DNA from: Amycolatopsis sp. A133
GTDB lineage: Bacteria > Actinomycetota > Actinomycetes > Mycobacteriales > Pseudonocardiaceae
Assembly (NCBI RefSeq): GCF_031082405.1
Contig: NZ_JAVHJU010000023.1
Span: 62,001 to 126,000, forward strand
DNA: 64,000 nucleotides
Reading direction: 5' to 3'
The position numbers and the translations under genes are program-made. How positions within the stretch are numbered: the first letter of the stretch is position 1; the number at the start of each line of letters is the position of its first letter. Of the stretch, positions 32,699 through 43,780 are shown in pieces. Below the pieces are notes generated by a model, which saw only the letters and a program-made list of their open reading frames with translations, had not been told where the DNA came from and ran no database searches.

Positions 32699-33904
32699 GT
32701 GCCCACCTCCCCGACGCCGCGCCGGATCAGCTGGGACCTCCTCCGCGTCGTCGCCGTTCTTGCGGTCATCCTCGGGCACGTCACCCACCAGGGTGCGCTC
32801 CTGCACCCCGAACTCACGGGGTACCCCGTGCGGGTGACAGCGCAGTTCGGGGCCGCCGTCCTGCTGGTGATCTCCGCCTTCTTCGTTTGCGCCGGCCTCC
32901 GCAAGGGCAGTCCCCGCCGGTGGCTGTGGAACCGCGTCGCGCGCCTGGTGCCCGCGTACTTCGTCGCCGTCCTGGTGACCTACGTCGTGACGCGGTGGGC
33001 GGCCATCTCCTTCAGCGGCCTGCCCTACCCGCCCGGCGTCACCGGGTTCCTGTTCGGCGTGCCGCAGGGGCCGCCGTCGAACCCTTCGCCGTGGTACATC
33101 CCGACCGGGCTGGACCTGGTCGCCAACCTCGGCATGGTGCAGGAGTGGGGCATCCGCTGGGACGCGTTCTACTACCTCGACGGCTCCTACTGGACGCTGC
33201 CGGTGCAGCTGCTGGCCTTCACCGGCGCGGCCCTGCTGTGGCCGCGGTCGTGGCGCACCCACCGGCTGACCGTCGCCCTGCTGTGGGCGCTGGTCCTCGT
33301 CCCGCTCGCACTGCGGTTCCTGGTGTTCCCACCCGGCACGGCCGGCCCGGTCGTCGAGACGTTCTACTACGGACTGGGCCTGCACCGGCTGCACGTCTTC
33401 GCCATCGGCGTCGCCGTCTGGCTGTGGTCGCAGCGGCGGCTGGCGCACTGGCACGCCGCGCTGTTCGTGTTCGCCGCGGTCGCCGCGCAGGACCTGCAGG
33501 TGTTCCCGCTGCACCGGGCGCTGCCGCAGGACGCCGAGCGCTGGCCGTCCACGATCGGGTTCGCCGTCCTGCTCCTGCTGGTCTGCCTGGCCGCCTGGGG
33601 CCCGGACTGGCGGTTCCCCGGGCTGGCCCGGATCGCCCCGGCCGTCACCTGGCTCGCGGGCATCTCGTATGGTCTTTATCTGGTGCACCAGGAACTGGGT
33701 TACATCCTGGCCCGCGCTCTGGTCGACCTCGGCCTCCCCGGCTGGCTGCGGCTCCCCGCCGTCGTCGGCGCCGCCGTGCTGGCCGGCTGGGCGGTCACCG
33801 TGGGGGTCGAACGTCCGGCCCACCGGTGGCTCACCACCCGCCGAAAGCCCGCAAAACCGCAGGTCGAAGACGCGGAACCAGTTTCTGTCGGTGGTGGCTC
33901 GTAG
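32699..33904 (+). CDS. Acyltransferase 3 family membrane protein
   Basis: 401 residues from GTG 32699 with about ten TM helices. The family motifs are LRVVAVLAVILGHVTHQG (His in HV), the arginine-rich cytoplasmic loop RKGSPRRWLWNRVARLVPAY and the C-terminal SYGLYLVHQELGY. These enzymes move acyl groups, often acetyl, onto surface sugars, peptidoglycan or metabolites. The substrate is not predictable. It lies 86 bp upstream of uvrA. Confidence 0.9.
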   Translation: MPTSPTPRRISWDLLRVVAVLAVILGHVTHQGALLHPELTGYPVRVTAQFGAAVLLVISAFFVCAGLRKGSPRRWLWNRVARLVPAYFVAVLVTYVVTRWAAISFSGLPYPPGVTGFLFGVPQGPPSNPSPWYIPTGLDLVANLGMVQEWGIRWDAFYYLDGSYWTLPVQLLAFTGAALLWPRSWRTHRLTVALLWALVLVPLALRFLVFPPGTAGPVVETFYYGLGLHRLHVFAIGVAVWLWSQRRLAHWHAALFVFAAVAAQDLQVFPLHRALPQDAERWPSTIGFAVLLLLVCLAAWGPDWRFPGLARIAPAVTWLAGISYGLYLVHQELGYILARALVDLGLPGWLRLPAVVGAAVLAGWAVTVGVERPAHRWLTTRRKPAKPQVEDAEPVSVGGGS

Positions 33905-33990
33905 CATGGGCCGCGGCCGCCCGTGCAGCTTGAGACCGGTCGGCGAACCGCAGCTGAGTATGACTGAGAATGACCTGAGAGGACCCTGGC

Positions 33991-36852
<2,862 letters not shown>

Positions 36853-36857
36853 ACGGC

Positions 36858-37406
36858 CTACCGCTCCTTCCCGGTGGTCTGGTGGACCACCGGGGAGAGC
36901 GGGCCGTAATACAGCGTCCGCAGCCGGAAGGCCGATTTCTCCTCGCCGGGGAGCAGCGAAAGCGCACAGGTCGTCACGCCGGGCCCGGTCACCTCGACCG
37001 GGTCGAAGTCCGGCGCGCCCGGGCGGCGGATCTCCAGGAGGAACCCGGCTTCGTCCGGCGAACGGTCGGCCCAGGTGAACGTCACCGTGTCGCCGGACGT
37101 CACGGCGTGCAGCTCCGTCGAGACCGGACCGGTGAACGGCTGCTCCCGGTAGTAGAACGGCGTCTCCGGGATCAGGTCCGGGTGGTGGTAGCTCGTCGTG
37201 TGCGGCGGCAGGAACCGCAGCGTCGTCCACGGCCCGGCCGGGTCGTTCGTGTACTCGACGCGGTGCCCGGCGTCGTCGTCCGGCCAGCTCAGCACGACGT
37301 CGGTCGGCGAGGTCAGGGTCGCGGTGAAGGGCGGCGGTGGCGGCGGTGGCGCTGTGGAACAGCCCGCGGCCAGCAGCGCCACGACGACGAGGGGTTTCAC
37401 GGACAC
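36858..37406 (-). CDS. Lipoprotein with fibronectin type III-like repeats
   Basis: 182 residues from GTG 37406, with GGGAGG upstream. The signal ends in the lipobox LLAAGC (Cys16), so it should be anchored to the outer face of the membrane. A proline run (APPPPPPPF) leads to two beta-sandwich repeats of FN3 character (TATLTSPTDVVLSWPDDDAG, then VTSGDTVTFTWADRSPDEAG). No catalytic motif is evident. It converges with uvrA (5-bp gap). Confidence 0.8.
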   Translation of the reverse strand: MSVKPLVVVALLAAGCSTAPPPPPPPFTATLTSPTDVVLSWPDDDAGHRVEYTNDPAGPWTTLRFLPPHTTSYHHPDLIPETPFYYREQPFTGPVSTELHAVTSGDTVTFTWADRSPDEAGFLLEIRRPGAPDFDPVEVTGPGVTTCALSLLPGEEKSAFRLRTLYYGPLSPVVHQTTGKER

Positions 37407-37546
37407 GGCGGCCTCCCGGAACGGCGGGGGGCGGCGGTGCGGACGTGATCAGCTTAGGAACCCGTCCGCACGGCGACAAGATCGTGCCGATCACCGGGAC
37501 ACACCAATCCGGCGGCGAACCGGCACCGAATGGCGCGAAACCGGGC

Positions 37547-37574
37547 TGAACCGTTTTGTGACGGCGCCCGTGTT
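37547..37574 (+). promoter_or_regulatory. SigL-type ECF promoter
   Basis: TGAACC (37547-37552) and CGTGTT (37569-37574) are 16 bp apart. This matches, from memory, the mycobacterial SigL consensus (TGAACC ... CGTgtC). It lies about 55-80 bp upstream of the lipoprotein-sigL-rslA operon, which suggests autoregulation. Confidence 0.55.
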
Positions 37575-37630
37575 TCCCGGTGTCGAGGTCCGCCGGACGG
37601 CGGTGCCGCCCTCACCGAGGAGAGAACGTC

Positions 37631-38134
37631 ATGAACCGTATCCGGCCGGCTGTCGTCAGCGCTCTGGCGCTCGTCGCCGTCGCCACCTTGTCCGCCTGCG
37701 GTGACATGGCCGGCGGCGCCCAAGGGCCGCAACACGGGGAAGCGGGGCACAAGATGCTCTCGGTCGCCACGATCAACGGTGTCGGCGCGGTGGTCACCGA
37801 CGCCGACGGCAAGACGCTCTACCGGTTCGACAAGGACCTCTCCCAGCCGCCGACGTCCAACTGCGACGGCGAGTGCGCGACCCAGTGGCCGCCGATGCTC
37901 GCCGGGGTGGCCACGCCGATGCTCAAGGGCATCCAGGACACCCAGGTCGGCACCGCGACCCGCAAGGACGGCAGCAAGCAGATCACGCTGAACGGCTGGC
38001 CGCTGTACGAGTTCGCGGGCGACAAGGCGCCGGGCGAGATGAACGGCCAGGGTGCCAACGGCACCTGGTTCGCCATGGCCCCGGACGGCAGCAAGATCAC
38101 CGCGGGCGGCAAGGCCGGCGGCGCCGGCAACTGA
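37631..38134 (+). CDS. COG4315-type lipoprotein (secreted repeat family)
   Basis: 167 residues from ATG 37631 with GAGGAGAGA upstream. The lipobox ALVAVATLSAC places the lipidated Cys at residue 23. The body contains the duplicated 'secreted repeat' motif: LYRFDKDLSQPPTSNCDG ... CATQWPPML and KQITLNGWPLYEFAGDKAPG. These heme-/redox-associated extracellular lipoproteins often accompany ECF sigma factors. It is first in the sigL operon, behind a SigL-like promoter. Confidence 0.88.
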   Translation: MNRIRPAVVSALALVAVATLSACGDMAGGAQGPQHGEAGHKMLSVATINGVGAVVTDADGKTLYRFDKDLSQPPTSNCDGECATQWPPMLAGVATPMLKGIQDTQVGTATRKDGSKQITLNGWPLYEFAGDKAPGEMNGQGANGTWFAMAPDGSKITAGGKAGGAGN

Positions 38135-38279
38135 CAGACGACGGTTTCGGGGCAGAACGAGGAAGGACGGGCAGCCGATGAACACCATGGTCGCGCTGCG
38201 CTCGGCGCACGCACCGCCGGTGGAGCTGAGGGTTGCACTACTGTCCTCGACGACTCAGAACACCGTCGGGAGGACGAGG

Positions 38280-38831
38280 GTGGCCATAGGAGGCAGGCGG
38301 CCTAAGAAGGCCAAAGGCGAAGACCTGATTCGGCAGCTGTACGCCGAACACGGGCGAAGCCTGCTGGCTTACGCGACGAGGTTGACCGGTGATCGGGCGG
38401 CAGCCGAGGACGTGGTCCAGGAGACGCTGGTCCGAGCGTGGAAACACGCGGACGATCTGCAGAACGACGGGAAGGGCTCGGTGCGCGGCTGGTTGCTGAC
38501 CGTCGCGCGCAACCTGGTCACCGACCGGGCACGTGCCCGGGCGGCCCGGCCACAGGAGGTGGCCGAACCGGCCGAAGGCGTGCCGACCCCGGCCGTCGAA
38601 CGGGACCACGCCCAGGGCGTGGTCGACTCGATGACCGTGCTCGGCGCGATGGACGGGTTGTCGAACGAGCATCGAGAGGTCCTGGTGGAAATCTACTACC
38701 GGGGACGGACGGTGGCCGAAGCGGCGAGAACACTGGGCGTCGCACCGGGTACCGTGAAATCAAGGTCTTACTACGCACTACGAGCACTCAGAGCAGCGAT
38801 GATTTCGAGCGGAACGGAGGTGGCGCGATGA
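38280..38831 (+). CDS. sigL: ECF sigma factor (SigL type)
   Basis: 183 residues from GTG 38280 (GGGAGG 6 nt before). An in-frame ATG at 38178, also with a purine-rich site, would add 34 non-conserved residues. Region 2 has LLAYATRLTGDRAAAEDVVQ followed by ETLVRAWKHAD; region 4 has LSNEHREVLVEIYYRGRTVA and LGVAPGTVKSRSYYALRALR. The similarity to mycobacterial SigL is strong. The stop overlaps the anti-sigma start (ATGA), the usual coupling. Controls envelope and secreted-protein genes in relatives. Confidence 0.85.
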   Translation: MAIGGRRPKKAKGEDLIRQLYAEHGRSLLAYATRLTGDRAAAEDVVQETLVRAWKHADDLQNDGKGSVRGWLLTVARNLVTDRARARAARPQEVAEPAEGVPTPAVERDHAQGVVDSMTVLGAMDGLSNEHREVLVEIYYRGRTVAEAARTLGVAPGTVKSRSYYALRALRAAMISSGTEVAR

Positions 38832-39541
38832 ACTCGGTCGACGAGAGTCACACGCAGCTCGGCGCGTACGCCCTCGGCGCGCTCGACCCCGGGGAGGCGG
38901 CCGACTTCGAGCGGCGGCACCTGCAGACCTGCGCGCAGTGCCGGTTCGACCTGAACGAGCTGGTGGCCCTGCGCGACTCGCTCGACGAGGTGCCGCCCGA
39001 GGCGTTCCTCGACGGGCCGCCCGAGGCCGGGGACCTGCTGCTGCAGAAGACCCTGCGCCGGGTGCGCGAGGAGGAAGAACGAGTGGCTCCGGCCCGTCGT
39101 GCGCCACGCCGGGGCCTGGCCCTGGTCGCGGCGGCGGTGCTGGTCGTGGCCGCCCTCGGCGGCGGCGTGCTGGTGGGACGGCAGACGGCCTCGGACAACG
39201 GCGGGGTCGTGGCCGCGCCGCCGTCGGACGTGCCCGGCACGAAGACCGTCGAAGGCCGGGATCCGACGACCGGCGTGCAGCTGGCTGCGTCGGTGAGCCC
39301 GTTCCAGGGCTGGGTCCGGGCGAACGTCAGCGTGAAGGGCGTCCGAGCCGGGGAGAAGTGCCTGCTCCAGGTGGTCACCAAGGAAGGCCAGGCGGTGACC
39401 GCCGGCAGCTGGCAGGTGTCGGAGAAGTGGGAGAGCCAGGGCTTCTCGCTCGACGGGTCCGCGCTGGTCGCGCCCGACGATGTGAAGTCGATCGACATCG
39501 TCACGGTCGACGGCCGGAAGCTGGTCTCGGCCCCGGTGTGA
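38828..39541 (+). CDS. rslA: Zinc-binding anti-sigma factor (RslA type)
   Basis: 237 residues from ATG 38828, overlapping sigL by 4 nt. The ZAS motif is H31-x3-C35-x2-C38 in RRHLQTCAQCRFDLNELV. One TM helix (LALVAAAVLVVAALGGGVLV, about 95-114) divides it from an extracytoplasmic beta-domain (VSPFQGWVRANVSVKGVRAG, KCLLQVVTKEGQAV). It should hold the sigma factor at the membrane and release it on a redox or envelope signal. The pairing of outer domain and lipoprotein suggests they sense together (inference). Confidence 0.87.
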   Translation: MNSVDESHTQLGAYALGALDPGEAADFERRHLQTCAQCRFDLNELVALRDSLDEVPPEAFLDGPPEAGDLLLQKTLRRVREEEERVAPARRAPRRGLALVAAAVLVVAALGGGVLVGRQTASDNGGVVAAPPSDVPGTKTVEGRDPTTGVQLAASVSPFQGWVRANVSVKGVRAGEKCLLQVVTKEGQAVTAGSWQVSEKWESQGFSLDGSALVAPDDVKSIDIVTVDGRKLVSAPV

Positions 39542-39546
39542 CGAGC

Positions 39547-39990
39547 ATGACGGGCACGCAATACCGGTTCCGCAGCACGTGGCTGCTGCCCGGAACCGCG
39601 CCTGAGCGGGTGTTCGACGTGGTCACCGACCTCGCCGGCTACCCGCGGTGGTGGTCGGACGTCCGCGCGGTGCGCCGCGTGGACGACGACACCGCCGAAC
39701 TGGTCTGCCGGTCCCGGCTGCCGTTCCGGCTCGTCGTCCGGATGCACCGGGACCACCAGGACGAGCGCACGGGCCTGATGCGGGTCAGGCTCAGCGGCGA
39801 CCTCGACGGGACCCTGGCCGGGGCGGTCCGCGCGGCGGGCGCGGGCACGCTGCTGGAAATCACCCAGGAAGTCCAGGCCCGCAAGAAGTTGCTGCAGCGC
39901 TTCGACACGGTGGCCCGGCCGCTCTTTCGCGCGAACCACGCGCTGATGATGCGGCGGGGCCACCGTGGGCTTTCGGCCTACCTCACGTGA
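39547..39990 (+). CDS. SRPBCC (polyketide cyclase/START-like) protein
   Basis: 147 residues from ATG 39547, 5 bp after the anti-sigma stop. It has the SRPBCC fold pattern: TAPERVFDVVTDLAGYPRWW and SDVRAVRRVDDDTAELVCRS, then a sheet and a C-terminal helix (QRFDTVARPLFRANHALMMR). Members bind hydrophobic ligands; no ligand can be named. Its position suggests membership of the sigL operon. The stop lies in the first unit of a 21-nt repeat cluster. Confidence 0.85.
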   Translation: MTGTQYRFRSTWLLPGTAPERVFDVVTDLAGYPRWWSDVRAVRRVDDDTAELVCRSRLPFRLVVRMHRDHQDERTGLMRVRLSGDLDGTLAGAVRAAGAGTLLEITQEVQARKKLLQRFDTVARPLFRANHALMMRRGHRGLSAYLT

Positions 39991-40174
39991 TCGAGGCCGT
40001 AACCCGCGTGATCAAGGCCGGAACTCGCGTGATTAAGGCCGGAACTCGCGAGTTACGGCTCCAATCACACGAGTTACGGCTCCAATCACACGAGTTACGG
40101 CTCCAATCACGCTAGTTACGGCTCTGATCACGTGAGTTACGGGCCTGATCACGGGAGTTGCGGGCCGGGTCACG
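39986..40174. repeat. Nine 21-nt units, three in one orientation and six inverted, between convergent genes
   Basis: Units such as CGTGATCAAGGCCGGAACTC (3 copies from 39986) are followed by their reverse-complement form CGAGTTACGGCTCCAATCAC (6 copies to 40174), each 21 nt long. The halves can fold on each other. The cluster fills the gap between the SRPBCC gene and the MFS gene and overlaps both stop regions, so it probably ends transcription from both sides. Confidence 0.9.
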
Positions 40175-41579
40175 CGAGATCGGCGGTGCACAGCTCCGGC
40201 GCGGGAGCCGTGGGCCGGTGGCGGCCCAGCACCAGGCCGCCCAGTGCGACCGCCGCGATCAGGAATCCCGCGCTGATTCCGTAGGCCAGCCGGAAGCCGG
40301 CGGCCAGTGCCTCGCGGTGGTCCAGCGCACCGAGGCTTTCCGTCCGGGCCGCGGCCGCCGCGGCCAGCACCGCCGTGCCCACCGCCGCGCCGACCTGCTG
40401 GGTCGTGTTGATCAGGCCGGACGCGACCCCCGCGTCCGCCGCCGCGACGTCCGCCATCGCCAGTCCCATCAACGCCGGGATGGCCACGCCGGCGCCGAGG
40501 CCCATCAACACCAGCGGCGGCAGGACGTCGGCGAAGTAGGAGCCCGACACCCGGGTGAGCAGCAGCAGGCCCACGATCACCAGGCCCAGCCCCGACAGCA
40601 GCACCGCCCGCGGCCCGAACCGCGCGGCGAGCTTCTCCGCGAAGCCGAGCGACGCCACCGCGATCACCACCGGCACCGGCAGGAACGCGACGCCGGTGCC
40701 GAGCGCGTCGAGGCCCAGCACCTGCTGCAGGTACAACGCGGTCACGAACTGGAACCCGAGCATCCCGGCGACCATCAGCACCATCACGACGTTGGCGCCG
40801 GCCACCGCGCGGAGCCGGAACAGCCGCAGCGGCAACAACGGCGTACGCGCTTTCGCTTGCCGCACCGCAAAAGCCGCGAGCAGGACGACGGCCGCGGCCA
40901 GCGCACCCCAGGCCGACGACGAAATGCCGTACACGCCGAGCATCACGGCGGCGGTCGCCAAGACCGCGCCGAGCACGTCCAGGCCCGCCCGCAGGCCCGT
41001 CCCGCGGTCCGGCGAGACCACCCGGACGGCCAGCAGCAGCGCCGCCACGCCGATCGGCAGGTTGACGTAGAACGTCCAGTGCCAGTTCAGCGCCTGCGTC
41101 AGCGCGCCACCGGCGATGAGCCCGATCGACGCGCCGGCCGCCTGCGTGAAGCTGTAGACACCGATCGCTTTCGCCCGGGCCCGGGGCTCGGGGTACATCG
41201 TGACGATCATGCCGAGCACCACGGCCGACGCGAGCGCGCCGCCGACACCCTGGGCGAACCGCGCCACGACCAGGACACCCGCGTCCGCGGCCAGGCCGGC
41301 GATCAGGGACGCCAGGGTGAACAGGCCGAGCCCGCCGAGGAAGACGCGGCGGCGGCCGAGCAGGTCGCCGAGCCGGCCGGAGATCAGGAGCAGGCCGCCG
41401 AACGCGACCAGGTAGGCGGTGACGACCCAGGACAGCCCGGCGGGCGTGAAGCCGAGGTCGGCCTGGATCGCGGGCAGCGCCACCGCGACGATGCTGCTGT
41501 CGAGCACGACCATCAGCGAAGCGGCGCACAGCACCGCCAACGCGAGACCGCGCGAGCGGGTGGGGTGGTTCTCGGCCAT
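40170..41579 (-). CDS. MFS drug exporter (EmrB/QacA, DHA2 type)
   Basis: 469 residues from ATG 41579, with GGAGGGG 6 nt upstream. About fourteen TM helices are predicted. Motif A is GRLGDLLGRRRVFLGG, and the antiporter motif C region is ALASAVVLGMIVTMYPEPRA. Motif D1 is the conserved LDSSIVAVALPAIQADLGF. It probably pumps out hydrophobic drugs in exchange for protons. A divergent HxlR gene and a shared palindrome at 41620-41642 suggest inducible control. Confidence 0.92.
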   Translation of the reverse strand: MAENHPTRSRGLALAVLCAASLMVVLDSSIVAVALPAIQADLGFTPAGLSWVVTAYLVAFGGLLLISGRLGDLLGRRRVFLGGLGLFTLASLIAGLAADAGVLVVARFAQGVGGALASAVVLGMIVTMYPEPRARAKAIGVYSFTQAAGASIGLIAGGALTQALNWHWTFYVNLPIGVAALLLAVRVVSPDRGTGLRAGLDVLGAVLATAAVMLGVYGISSSAWGALAAAVVLLAAFAVRQAKARTPLLPLRLFRLRAVAGANVVMVLMVAGMLGFQFVTALYLQQVLGLDALGTGVAFLPVPVVIAVASLGFAEKLAARFGPRAVLLSGLGLVIVGLLLLTRVSGSYFADVLPPLVLMGLGAGVAIPALMGLAMADVAAADAGVASGLINTTQQVGAAVGTAVLAAAAAARTESLGALDHREALAAGFRLAYGISAGFLIAAVALGGLVLGRHRPTAPAPELCTADLA

Positions 41580-41619
41580 ATCAGGCCCCTCCAGACGAGA
41601 GTTCCCCTGGTCGTTGCCA

Positions 41620-41642
41620 GGGCACTTCTTGTAACAGTGCCC
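41620..41642. promoter_or_regulatory. Operator between MFS exporter and HxlR gene
   Basis: GGGCACT-N9-AGTGCCC has perfect 7-bp arms, with TTGTAAC between. It sits in the 104-bp divergent region and is the likely HxlR binding site. Confidence 0.6.
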
Positions 41643-41683
41643 ATCATGTGTGACCATGGATCTCGCCGTAAGGAGGCACTTCC

Positions 41684-42076
41684 ATGTCCCAGGGGAACAT
41701 CGGTGTACCTGTCCAGGTCACCGAGATCGACCCGGAGAAACTCGACGTCTGCACGGTGCTGGAGGTCATCAACCGGATCAGCGGCAAGTGGGCGATCGGC
41801 ATCCTCCTGGAGGCCATCCGGGGCCCGGTGCGGTTCACCGAGCTGGAGCGCGCGGTCGAGGGCATCAGCCGCCGGATGCTGACGCTGACCCTGCGCAACC
41901 TCGAGCGCGACGGCCTGCTGGTCCGCACGATCTACCCGACGGTCCCGCCGCGCGTGGAGTACGAGGCCACGGCCATGGCCAAGGAGCTGTACCAGTCGCT
42001 GAACGGCCTGCTCGGCTGGGCAGAGCGCCACCGCGACGACATAGCAGCCGCCCGCACCGCCTACGACACCCCCTGA
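41684..42076 (+). CDS. HxlR family transcriptional regulator
   Basis: 130 residues from ATG 41684. The winged-helix HxlR core is clear: VLEVINRISGKWAIGILLEA, RFTELERAVEGISRRMLTLT, then LERDGLLVRTIYPTVPPRVE. Such dimers often sense small aldehydes, quinones or drugs. It is divergent from the MFS exporter and likely represses both genes. The repeats after its stop (42081-42180) separate it from the convergent dicarboxylate transporter. Confidence 0.92.
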   Translation: MSQGNIGVPVQVTEIDPEKLDVCTVLEVINRISGKWAIGILLEAIRGPVRFTELERAVEGISRRMLTLTLRNLERDGLLVRTIYPTVPPRVEYEATAMAKELYQSLNGLLGWAERHRDDIAAARTAYDTP

Positions 42077-42080
42077 ACCC

Positions 42081-42180
42081 CCAAAGCCGAGCTTTCACGT
42101 GAAAGCTGCACTTTGCGCGGCAAAGCCGAGCTTTCACGTGAAAGCTCGGCTTTGTGGCGCAAAGCTGCACTTTCGTAGGG
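42081..42180. repeat. Palindromic repeat cluster, including a perfect 34-bp palindrome
   Basis: AGCTTTCACGTGAAAGCT occurs at 42090-42107 and 42129-42146. The second copy is the core of a perfect 34-bp palindrome (42121-42154, arms of 17, starting CAAAGCCGAGC). A degenerate third unit follows. The cluster lies between convergent genes, at the 3' end of the HxlR gene. Confidence 0.9.
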
Positions 42181-42193
42181 AAAGTGACGTGGA

Positions 42194-42271
42194 ACGGGCC
42201 GCGGGGCGAGGTTGGGGGACTCGCGCCGCGGCCCGTGTGGTTCGTGCTCAGCGGGGGCAGTGAGCACGAAC
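42194..42271 (-). terminator. Two tandem terminator hairpins after dctA
   Basis: ACGGGCCGCGG (42194-42204) pairs with CCGCGGCCCGT (42226-42236), and GTTCGTGCTCA (42240-42250) pairs with TGAGCACGAAC (42261-42271). Both stems are perfect at 11 bp and lie just beyond the dctA stop. Confidence 0.75.
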
Positions 42272-42282
42272 GTCTGGGGGAG

Positions 42283-43626
42283 TTACTTCGCCGTGGCTTC
42301 CTCGGGCTCGGGCTGACGCTCCTCGTCGATCAACGTGGCCTCGTCGAAGGGAGCGTTTCCGGCGAACACCCGTTCCGCCTGTTCGCGGTCGAACTCCTTC
42401 GTCCAGTTTCCGATGAGGACGGTCGCGACGGCGTTGCCCGCGAAGTTGGTCAGCGCGCGGGCCTCCGACATGAACCGGTCGATGCCGAGGATGAAGCCGA
42501 CGCCGTTCACCAGTTCCGGCCGGTGCGACTGCAGGCCGCTGGCGAGGGTCGCGATGCCCGAACCGCTGACCCCGGCCGCGCCCTTCGACGCGATGATCAT
42601 GAACACGAGCAGGCCGATCTGCGCGCCGAGCGACAACGGCTCGTCCTGCGCCGCGGCGATGAACAGCGTCGCCATGGTCAGGTAGATCGCCGTGCCGTCC
42701 AGGTTGAACGAGTACCCGGTGGGCACGGTGATGCCGACGACCGACTTGCCGACGCCGAGGTGCTCCATCTTCGCGATCAGCCGCGGCAGCGCCGATTCCG
42801 ACGACGACGTCGAGAGGATCAGCAGGAACTCTCGGCCGAGGTAGCGCAACAGGTGCCAGATGTTGATCCGGGCGCCCAGCCACAGCACCAGGCCGAGGAC
42901 GACGAACACGAACACCAGGCAGGTCACGTAGAAGCCGATCATGATGACGGCGAGGCTCTTCAGCGCGGCCCAGCCGGTCGCCCCGACGACGGCGGCGATG
43001 GCACCGAACGCGCCGATCGGGGCGGCCCACATGATCATCGCCAGCACCCGGAAGACCAGCCGCTGGATGTGCTCGATCCCGCGCAGGATCGGCGCGCCCT
43101 TCGGCCCCAGCTTCTGCAGCGCGAAGCCGACGAGCAGCGCGACGAGCAGCGTCTGCAGGACCTGGCCTTCGGTGAAGGCGGACACGAACGTCTTCGGGAT
43201 GATGTGGAGCAGGAAGTCGACCGGGCCTTCGGCGCCGGTGGCGGACTTCTGGACGCTCTTCACGTCGGCGGGGTTGAGGTGCAAGCCCTCGCCCGGGTGC
43301 AGGATGTTGCCGACGACCAGGCCGATGGCGAGCGCGAACGTCGACATCACGATGAAGTAGACCAGCGCCATGATGCCGACCTTGCCGACCTTCGCCGCCT
43401 TGGCGACGGAGCCGACACCGATCACGATGGTGCAGAAGATGATCGGGGAGATCATCATCTTGATCAGGTTGACAAAACCGTCGCCCAGCGGCTTCAGGCC
43501 CTTGGCGAAGCCGGGGAAGAGGAAGCCCACCAAGATCCCGAGCAGGACCGCGACGATCACGGCCAGGTACAGGTAGTGGGTCTTGTCGCGACGGCGCGGC
43601 GCCGCGTCGGGGGTCGGTGTAGGCAC
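42283..43626 (-). CDS. dctA: C4-dicarboxylate:cation symporter (DAACS family)
   Basis: 447 residues from GTG 43626 with GGAGGCAAC upstream. It is predicted to have eight TM helices and the two re-entrant loops. The signatures are present: serine-rich STSSSESALPRLIAKMEHLG, the NLDGTAIYLTMATLFIA motif and GAAGVSGSGIATLAS. It imports succinate, fumarate or malate with protons or Na+. A DcuS/CitA-like two-component system lies divergently, 154 bp away, and probably controls it. Confidence 0.93.
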   Translation of the reverse strand: MPTPTPDAAPRRRDKTHYLYLAVIVAVLLGILVGFLFPGFAKGLKPLGDGFVNLIKMMISPIIFCTIVIGVGSVAKAAKVGKVGIMALVYFIVMSTFALAIGLVVGNILHPGEGLHLNPADVKSVQKSATGAEGPVDFLLHIIPKTFVSAFTEGQVLQTLLVALLVGFALQKLGPKGAPILRGIEHIQRLVFRVLAMIMWAAPIGAFGAIAAVVGATGWAALKSLAVIMIGFYVTCLVFVFVVLGLVLWLGARINIWHLLRYLGREFLLILSTSSSESALPRLIAKMEHLGVGKSVVGITVPTGYSFNLDGTAIYLTMATLFIAAAQDEPLSLGAQIGLLVFMIIASKGAAGVSGSGIATLASGLQSHRPELVNGVGFILGIDRFMSEARALTNFAGNAVATVLIGNWTKEFDREQAERVFAGNAPFDEATLIDEERQPEPEEATAK

Positions 43627-43780
43627 CGTTGCCTCCAGCTAGGGGTGTCCAGGTTGCGGCACACTGTAGGCCGAGTTCGGTGATCCGGCTCACTTGTGTT
43701 CATTGAGTTCGTGTGATGATCGCACCGTCCCGTTCGGACACCGGGTGCGCGTGTGCTGGTATGAGGAGGTGCCCCCGACG

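Noticed and set aside
39986..40174. CRISPR array
   Set aside because: The 21-nt units are adjacent without unique spacers and change orientation; no cas genes nearby.
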